NCBI GenBank assembly: GCA_963682175.1
Contig: OY821775.1
Span: 29,200,053 to 29,264,052, forward strand
DNA length: 64,000 bases
DNA from: Triglochin maritima
Lineage: Eukaryota; Streptophyta; Magnoliopsida; Alismatales; Juncaginaceae
Direction: 5' to 3'
Part shown: one piece after another, positions 56,516-64,000 of the stretch
How positions within the stretch are numbered: the stretch's first letter is position 1
Layout: each line of letters starts with the position of its first letter
Made by a program: the position numbers and the translations under genes
Notes under the pieces: generated by a model
What the model was told of the DNA's origin: nothing
What the model saw: the letters and a program-made list of their open reading frames with translations, nothing else
Databases searched by the model: none

Positions 56516-57314
56516 TGCCTATTTTCGTGCCCCATTCATGCATTGTTTCCTTATGCATTACTTCCTTATTGTTTGAATGAGGTGCACACTTTATGGTGTT
56601 TTTTTCATACGTCAGATTGTGCTAACCTATGGAAAGATTGTGGCTATGTGGAATGAATGATTCCTGATTTTATTTACTGCCTTATTGAGAGATAAGCGTA
56701 ATTTCATTCATTTATTTGCATTTGCAATAGTTATCGCAATGGACTGTAATATTTATGGACTGCAATATTTATGGACTGTAATAATTATGGACTGTGGACT
56801 GTTTATTGCCCTGAGGAGACGAGGGGCTCCTTTATTTTTTATTATTGCGATATTATTGCTATAGGACTCATGCAGGTTCCCGTCGACGAGGCTAAATCCC
56901 TAATGGGGATCATTAGCTCGATATGGAAGTAATGTAGTAATCATATCTGTGTGATGTTGATTTTTTTTTGAAAACCGTTTTTTGGGAACTCGGATGCCTA
57001 GTGGGAGTTGCAAGGTTGAAGTGTTTTGTGTAAACTACCATGCAACCGGCGGCAAATATTTTTTTTTATTTACTGATTTACCATGATTTGAAACGTTTTT
57101 TTTTGGTCATTAAATCATGATGGAGCTCAATATCTAGATTAGTAAAATGGCTTTATTAACTATTGCATGAGGATTTGATCGAATGCTTTATGTTTTCTTT
57201 TGGTCTGAATGCTATAGCTATTAAGTCAGTTTATGCTTTATGATTATTGTAGCTCGTTATATTTTATGCTAGAAGTCATGTATCGCTATGTATTTTGATT
57301 GTCCTAGATTCTTT
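56516..57314 (+). other. Non-coding leader upstream of the copia element
   Basis: Has a short tandem repeat ATGGACTGTAATATTT (about 56731-56800) and T-rich runs. No primer site or LTR end was recognised, so the 5' LTR is either missing or too diverged. Confidence 0.5.
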
Positions 57315-58735
57315 ATGGCTGCTTCCAAAAGCATTGTCGCTGATCTGACTCGAGGAGATAAACTTAATGAAAGAAATTACGATCTGTGGCATCGTAAAAT
57401 TAAGTATCTCTTAGAGGATCAGGACATGTTAGAAAACATAAACCAATCTATGTCTCCCCTCGAGGAGGGGAATACTGCGCAACATCGCAGAAACTTGGAT
57501 GTTTATAATGCATGGAAAAAGAAAGACTGCATTGCTCGAATCACAATTCTAAGTTCAATGAGGGGCGATCTGTTACTACGGTTCGAAAAGTTTTGAACTG
57601 CAAAGGCCTTGTGGGAAGCTGTGAAGTTTCAGTACGGAGTGACCTCCGTCACAAGAGCCCGTTAGCTTGGAATTATGTTTGATGGGTATAAAATGCGCCA
57701 AGGTCACACAATGAGGCAACATATTACCGCAATGTCAAACATGATTAGCGAGCTGAGTGCTGCCGGTCGTGCTAAGACCGATGAGGAGCAAGTGTCTGCT
57801 CTCATCAGATCATTACCTTCGAAGAGTTGGGAGCATATGAAGGTCCATCTGACCCATGCTAATGACATCAGGACATTTGACCAGGCCGCAAAACACCTAG
57901 AGCTGGTGGACGACCGCATGCTTGCGGAAGCCCCTCTAACTGAAGTGTTTGCTGCTGAAGTTGGCGCTCCTCGGAGGAGTGCAGGTTTTAAACGCAAAAG
58001 AGATAGAGCTCAGGGTTTTAAAGGCAAGAAGGGTGCAAATGCAAACAAAACAGAAAACAAAGCTGGAAAGAAACGACCACGAGGATTCAGAGGTGGGAAA
58101 GATAAGTCTAATGTGACTTGTTTTAACTGCCGAAAGACTGGACATTTTGCTCGTGAGTGCACTGAGCAAAAGGTAATTACTGTGTGTAATCCCTCGAATT
58201 GTAACGTCACTAGTTCTGTGATTCTCACTGATCATTCTCCTATGTGGATTGTGGATTCAGGTGCCACGGACCACGTAACAAAGGATCGTTCTGCCTTTGT
58301 GGAATATCACCGTGTTCCAAGTGGGAGGCGAATAAACATGGCAAACAACACTAGCATTGAAGTCCTTGGAGTTGGCACATGCAAAGTGGCTTTGCGAAGT
58401 GGCCGGATCCTATTACTTCACGACGTGTTGTATGCACCAGCTATACGGCGCAATATTATTTCTGTTGTTGTCTTGATGAGACATGGTTTTAAAGTTGTTT
58501 TTGAGAACAATGATATGGGTTTATACCTTTCTAATATTTATTATGGACGTGCTTTTCTTTCTGACGATTTTATTGTGTTGGACGCATTTTATGATTTCAA
58601 GCATAACGCTAGTGTCGTTATGAGCCAAAGTTCCATGAATAATGATTCAGTTATGTGGCATGCTAGACTAGGTCACATTGGTGTTGACCGGATGAACAGG
58701 TTGACAAAGGGGGGGGGGGGGTATTAGGAGAATGC
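57315..58735 (+). pseudogene. Ty1/copia gag-protease-GAG_preINT (broken)
   Basis: Starts MAASKSIVADLTRGDKLNE with the copia gag fold (YDLWHRKIKYLLEDQ; ALIRSLPSKSWEHMK), a basic region and zinc knuckle CFNCRKTGHFAREC (about 58119-58160). Protease WIVDSGATDHVTKD (58237) keeps the DSGA active site. The GAG_preINT motif MWHARLGHIGVDRMNRLTKGG ends at a G-run. Stops at 57594-57596 and about 57663-57665 lie in the same frame, and the run of 11 G at 58709-58719 shifts the frame before integrase. Gag, protease and integrase-first order identifies Ty1/copia. Confidence 0.88.
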
Positions 58736-58747
58736 TCCAAATTTGAA

Positions 58748-59763
58748 TTGCCGACCTGTGAATCTTGTCTAGCTGGAAAGGCAACTAGAAAACCGTTCGC
58801 AAAAGCCATTAGGGCTACTTCTCCTTTAGAACTAATTCACTTAGATATTTGTGGACCTTTAAATGTGCGTACTAGACATGGACAAAGTTACTTCATCACA
58901 TTCATTGATGACTTCACTAGATATGGTCATATTTGTCTTACTTCTCATAAGTCAGAAGCTCTAGAATGTTTTAAGAAATTCATGAGCTTAGTTGAGAATC
59001 AGTTGGATAATAAGATAAAAACTCTTAGAACGGATAGAGGTGGTGAGTATCTCTCCATAATGTTCAAGGAGTTATGTGATGAAAAGGGGATATCTAGACA
59101 ACTCACTATGCCTTATACTCCTCAGCAAAATGGTGTTGCCGAGAGAAGGAATAGAACGTTGCTAGACATGGTTAGATCCATGATGGCGCATGCGAGCTTA
59201 CCAATTTCGTTTTGGGGGATGCTCTAATGACTGCTGCCTATATCCTCAATAGAGTTCCAACAAAATCGGTTCCCTCAACTCCATATGAGTTATGGACAGG
59301 ACGGAAGCCTGATTTTAGTCTGCTGCGTCCTTGGGGATGTGCAGCATACACTCATTCTACTAGTCACCGATATGGAAAACTATGACCTAGAGGGAAAAAG
59401 TGTAGCTTTGTAAAATACAGTGATTTCTCCAAAGGTTATGTTTTTATCGGGTTAGACGAGAATGAAAGAAGGACGAAACTGGAGTCTAGGGATGCCACAT
59501 TCTTGGAAAATGATTTTCCAACCCTTGCTGGAGCTATCAAAGCGTCAGTGGACTTCTTTGAACGACAAGATGACGACATTGCCACTCCATAGGATCTGGA
59601 TCTGGAAGTTGAACATGAGGTACCACCAGTCAATCCTAGTGGGAGCAGCAATGTTGAGGATCTGATAGCTCTCACAGAGGATGAGCCATCAGATATCCAT
59701 CTGCATCGAAGCAAACGCGGGCTCATTCCTCGTAGGCAGTTTCACTTAGAGGAAGAGGCCCTC
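58748..59763 (+). pseudogene. Ty1/copia integrase and linker (broken)
   Basis: Zinc region end CESCLAGKATRKPF, core with LIHLDICGPL (first Asp), FIDDFTRYGHI, LRTDRGGEYLS (second Asp) and [21 protein letters not shown] (Glu), so all three catalytic residues are visible. A frame change in the G-run at 59215-59219 follows FWG; the rest ([46 protein letters not shown]) is in another frame with stops near 59383 and 59590. Confidence 0.88.
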
Positions 59764-60872
59764 ATGATAGCTCAAGAAGAAATTTATTATGAATCATCCG
59801 GGATGACAGTAATCGATGAGCAAGAACCGGAGACCTTGAAAGAGGCTTTGGAAGGTCCAAATGCTAAAGAGTGGTTAGAAGCTATAAAGGAAGAGTTGGA
59901 ATCGATGAAAGTCAATAGAGTCTGGGACTTGGTCGACTTACCGCCGAACCGAAAGGCCATTGGGGCCAAGGGGATCCTCAAGATTAAGACGAAGGCGGAT
60001 GGATCTATTGATAGATTCAAGGCTAGACTAGTAGCTAAAGGCTACACCCAAAGAGAAGGCGTGGATTTTGAGGAAACCTTTTCACCCGTGGTTAGGTTTG
60101 CCTCCATCCGCCTTCTACTAGCTATTGTAGCTCAGATGGACTTAGCGCTTTACCAAATGGATGTAAAGACTGCTCTTCTGAATGGAGAACTTGAGGAAGA
60201 GATCTACATGGATCAACCTCAAGGTTTTGAAGTCAAAGGACAAGAGCGCAAAGTGTGCAAGCTCAAGAGGTCCTTGTATGGCTTAAAACAAGCGTCTAGA
60301 CAGTGGAACGTTCGCTTCCATCAAGCTATAACAGAGAATACATTCTCTATGCTTGAGGAAGATCACTGTGTGTATGTTAAGAGATCCAATGGTAAATTTG
60401 TCATTCTGACCTTGTATGTTGATGACATACACATACATGGCTGGCAATAGCAAAGAGCTGCTGAAATCCACTAAGGAGTGGTTGTCCTCCACGTTTGATA
60501 TGAAGGACATCGGTGAAGCTAGCTACGTCCTTGGTGTCAAGATAGTTAGAAATAGGTCCAAGAGACTTCTGGGATTGTCTCAAGAGACTTACATTAACAA
60601 CATCTTGAAGAAATACCATATGGACAAATGCAAACCAATCGACACTCCTGTTGAGAAGGGTTTGCAATTAAGCCTTGATAAGCATCCTGAGACTCCTGAA
60701 GAGAAGGCCAAAATGGACAAGGTTCCACTTTGTGAAGGACATTATAGCGAGAAAGGAAGTTGAGTTGAGACATGTGTCTACTAGTCTTATGGTAGCTAAC
60801 CCTCTAACCAAGGCTATAGTTGAGGACTCGTTTGTGTGTCATGTGAAGTCCTTAGGCTTACGCAGACTTTGA
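59764..60872 (+). pseudogene. Ty1/copia RT with mostly deleted RNase H
   Basis: RT from KEWLEAIKEELESMKVNRVWDLVDLP through KARLVAKGYTQREGVDFEETFSPVVR, MDVKTALLNGELEEEIYM and the catalytic LYVDDI box (60412-60430). A short insertion just after it (ACAT repeat, about 60426-60440) shifts the frame. The thumb LGVKIVRNRS, SQETYINNILKKY is followed by a jump at about 60720 from KMDKVP to a FVKDIIARKEVELRHV end, so most of RNase H is missing. Last codons LGLRRL, stop 60870-60872. Confidence 0.88.
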
Positions 60873-62108
60873 TGTATTGGGATGTCTAACTTCCTTTTAT
60901 GAGTGATTGTGTTTTCCTTTCGACTGTATCTGTTTGCTTGATATAGTCGTTCTAGCCTAAAATATTATTCTGTCAATAGGCTGAAGAATGCTTACTCACA
61001 CGAGCATTCACCTCTGGCGCTTTTGATAGCGAGCAGAGATGAGACTGATCATGAAGAGATCTTGTATGATAGGACAGTCGCCTTGATTAGGAATCAAGAT
61101 GAGATCCTCTATGTTGGTGAGGATTGACATGAATGTTCCCACGATTCATGTGACCTATAGAAGCCAAGTGCGAGCATCACATGTGGCGCCAGGTAACACC
61201 TGTATGGTGTTAAGGCGACAATGATGAAGCTCGGGTCAGGCGCAGAAGGGGTGCGACTGGACTAAGACTTGTATGGTGTTGAGTGACAGACATACTGTTG
61301 TGTGCAGTATGATCCACCAAAGCATGTTTGTCATACAACATGTGCTGAGCGACCATTTAGAAGTGAAAGGATGGATCCCTGCTCCTTCACTGTGTGAGTC
61401 CAAGACTTGATTGTCATTTAGTTGCCCTCAGTGACCTTCGACGACACCATGAAGCAAAGAGTTGATGTGGCTACTTTGGGATGTTATCTATGACCATGAG
61501 AGATTCGGTCTAAAGAGGCATCTTCGGGAAAGGAGTCAACTATGAGTGTAATGGTGGTCTGGGCGAAGGTAAAGGTTTGACTCGACTGCACTAAAAGTAT
61601 TTGCTGGGCCCAACTGTATTTGATACAGTAGCAAGTACCTTGACGACAAGAAGGTATTCTCTCCGAGGGATCGAGATACCGTTCATGTCAAGTGAGTTTC
61701 TGAGTAAATCTGGGGAACAGTGATGTGCATTTGACTGCTTAATTGTTATTTTTGTGAGGATGTTGTCATTCTGGCCTTCTAGTAAGGTTTCTAGTTTGAG
61801 ACTCCTAAATTGCAGGTGCATCACCGGTCGCACGACCCATTTGTCCGTATGATCGGAAGAGTACAGGTGTCGGGGACACATATGGTCTTGTATCAGGGAT
61901 ACATGATCAGAGACTTACGTATTGTGGATGCATTCTTGGAAGAGAGAAATAGTTTTATATATCACGGATGTATACATATGTGTCAGGGACACATGAAGAG
62001 GTGACACATTGCCATCTTATGATTGTATGTATCGGGGATATATACGTAGGTGTCAGGGACACAAAAGAAGATGACGTGTTGTTGACGTGCTATTGTGCAA
62101 GTGGGCGA
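60873..62108 (+). other. Long 3' non-coding region of the copia element
   Basis: 1.2 kb without credible ORF between pol and the LTR. It carries a series of short hairpins around a CAGGGA/CGGGGA loop (61867-62062; see findings). Confidence 0.6.
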
Positions 62109-62640
62109 TATTGGATTAATCTAAGGATTAAGATGATGTTTACCCAAAGCACTGACACGTGGCGCACTCTCATTGGTTGCGCATTAGGGTTTTGGGTGGG
62201 ACCATCTATATAAGGAGGGGAGCCTCCCATTGGATGGACTAATTCTTGTGTGCAAACCCTAGCCCCACCAAACCCTAGCCGCCACCTCTCCCTCTCTCTC
62301 CCATTCTCCCTCCACATCCACCAAGCTAATCCGTAGACTCTTGGGTTGTGGACACGTGCTTCTTCTCCAAGAGAGTAGGAGACAGACCGGTGAGAAGGAT
62401 TCCATAAGGTGACCTCCGATCTTCCTTCCGTTGCCACAGGTTCTCTCCCAGAAAGGTACTCCTAAACGTGTAGAATCGTTATTTGCTTACAGTTGGATCT
62501 TAGATATGCATCATTGTTTTTACAATAAATATATATGAACATCAATGTTGCTTTTTGTGAGATAAAACAAATTTGTGTGTGGTTGTGATATCTTCATATC
62601 ACACTCACAATTCACACCTCACCATGTCTATTGTTTGGTT
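62109..62640 (+). repeat. Copia 3' LTR, left part (right end uncertain)
   Basis: GTGGGCGA then TATTGGATTAATC matches the usual copia junction of a GTGGGAGA tract and TGTTGGATTAATC, with the initial TG changed to TA. TATA box TATATAAG at 62207-62214. A CCCTAGCC-rich 5' untranslated type region and a perfect hairpin GTGATAT-CTTC-ATATCAC at 62585-62602 follow. No matching 5' LTR was found for comparison. Confidence 0.55.
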
Positions 62641-62682
62641 AAAAAAGAGTAAGTGGAAATGAGTCCACGAATACCCTACAAA

Positions 62683-63290
62683 TAGGGTTGTAAATGGGTT
62701 AGTTAAAAACTGTTTAACCGTCCTAACCAAACCGCAGGTAGGGTCACGGGTTGTAAATATTATAACCATTTAATAAATGGATGGATAAGGGTTGTGAAAA
62801 TCATAACCTATTAATAAATAGACGGATAAGGTTTCATGATTAAACCCGTCCGTTTAACCGTTTAACCGAGAAACATAATGAATATATATAATATTTTGTT
62901 ATATATACTATATACATATAATTGTTCGTATTATTATTGTCATTATGTGTGGATGCTTGATGTTGTTTTATATCAATTTGTGGATGTTTAGATTATGAAT
63001 TTTTGGAGGTTTTGATTATAAAATTATGGATGTTACGATGTTTTCAACAAGTTTGACATTTTTATTTATTTAACAATTTACCCAATTCTTATATCGATTT
63101 TAGTATATATTAAATTTTAACCATATAACCATTTAACCGTCCAAGACAATTTAATTAAATTAAACGGATAGGTTCATGGCTAGAGGTAAAAATTAACTGG
63201 TTTCAAACCGAACCGCGAACCATTTAATTAGGCGGGTAGGTTAATGAGTAAACCCTATAACCGCCCACGAACCGCTCATTTACAACCCTA
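62683..63290. mobile_element. hAT-like nonautonomous TIR element, 608 bp
   Basis: The ends are inverted repeats, TAGGGTTGTAAATGGG at the left and the complement of TAGGGTTGTAAATGAGCGG at the right. An exact 8-bp duplication CCTACAAA lies at 62675-62682 and 63291-63298. An 8-bp duplication with TAGGG/CAGGG-type ends is characteristic of hAT elements. No ORF; inside, GTTTAACCG and its complement are repeated, giving a highly folded sequence. Confidence 0.9.
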
Positions 63291-63298
63291 CCTACAAA

Positions 63299-64000
63299 TA
63301 TAAAGGTGATGTATCAAATCTGTCGAGATCCATGTATGTGGTGTGCTTCCTACTAAACATACAGAATCATCGGCCGCTTCCTCTTGGTTGTCTAGTTTTT
63401 TATTTCGATAATTGCTTTGGTAGTCGTAAGTAACTCAAATTGTTCTTGAATTTTTTTTGTTTTTCATAGTTTCTTATATGTGCCCCTAATTTGAATGCAA
63501 AAAAATACAGTGCAATCATTTCGTAACGTATTTTTGCTGATCTAATTTCGTTATGAAAGAACATCAAAAGCTTTGTTCACCATTTCCAAACTGCTGAGAC
63601 TTTAAGACGTGTTCGATGATGATGGTTAAACTCTACAGAATATATTTAGATTACACACCGATGTTTCCGCTAATTTTTAGATTAATTAAAATAATTAATA
63701 ATTTAATTTACTTTATGGTCAATAATTATTTTCATTACGAAAAGATTCTATATTTTTAATCAATATTTAGTTGCAAAACCCAAGAAACATATTGGTTTCT
63801 TTTGAATTCAGGGAACTGTAATAGTGCTAAATAAAAAAAGTAGTGATTTACTTGGGTGTACCTCAAAAGTGACATAATTTGGTTTTTACTCCTGCGTTTA
63901 CATCTATATTCACTACAAATTGTTTGGGTGCTCCTCCACCATTGTAGGACTCACTTCGTCATCATTTCCATTAGAAATTTAACACAAAAACCCACTAAAA
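63299..64000. other. AT-rich stretch, no feature recognised
   Basis: No ORF with a recognisable domain, no RNA gene, no repeat shared with the rest of the window. Confidence 0.4.

Overview
The window is angiosperm (flowering plant) nuclear DNA made almost wholly of nested LTR-retrotransposons. No host gene, rRNA or tRNA gene was recognised. The plant assignment rests on Tekay/Del-type Ty3/gypsy chromoviruses with an initiator-Met tRNA primer site, Tat/Athila-like elements with a tRNA-Asp primer site, Sirevirus-like Ty1/copia 3' ends with an envelope-like ORF, a plant En/Spm transposase remnant, and small terminal-inverted-repeat elements. Genus cannot be called from sequence alone.

Layout. 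(1) 1-10556: a small TIR element holds a minus-strand Tekay-type solo LTR (43-10526, target duplication CCTAT), which holds a plus-strand relic LTR (1066-2272) and an intact, very young, pol-less element E (2318-9707, CAAGG). (2) 10557-15225: end of an older chromovirus (pol remnant 11165-11430, LTR from 11442) carrying a solo LTR (11839-13612). (3) 15226-28500: a minus-strand Tekay composite with two RT domains (C plus D), into which plus-strand element A (20486-26724, CAAAT) inserted. (4) 28500-29715: LINE remnant. (5) 29716-33772: 3' end of Sirevirus-like element K, with solo LTR L (29928-31442, CCACA). (6) 33773-35710: 5' end of a Tat-like element M. (7) 35711-37427: En/Spm transposase relic. 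(8) 37428-39654: TIR element, then a duplicate of the composite at 1-1730. (9) 39655-55502: 3' end of Sirevirus-like element H; its LTR contains solo LTR G (43304-55181, GAAGC), which contains Tekay element F (43991-53106, GTAAG). (10) 55503-64000: Tekay LTR fragment, broken copia element, and a hAT-like nonautonomous element with an 8-bp duplication (62683-63290).

F has the fullest gag-PR-RT-RH-INT-chromodomain order but carries two in-frame stops and one frameshift. A has lost RT and RNase H. E never shows pol, so it would need enzymes in trans.

The most unusual signal is a short palindrome, CGGTCGACCG (general form CGGT-NN-ACCG), present in dense arrays inside LTRs of unrelated families. 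In Sirevirus-like LTRs the arrays lie upstream of the TATA box. In Tekay LTRs they lie downstream of it, inside a segment bounded by conserved splice-donor-like and splice-acceptor-like sequences, with a covarying hairpin just before the acceptor. A second palindrome system (ACCGCCAATTGGCGGT pairs) occurs in both U3 and 5' leader of element E and its relatives.
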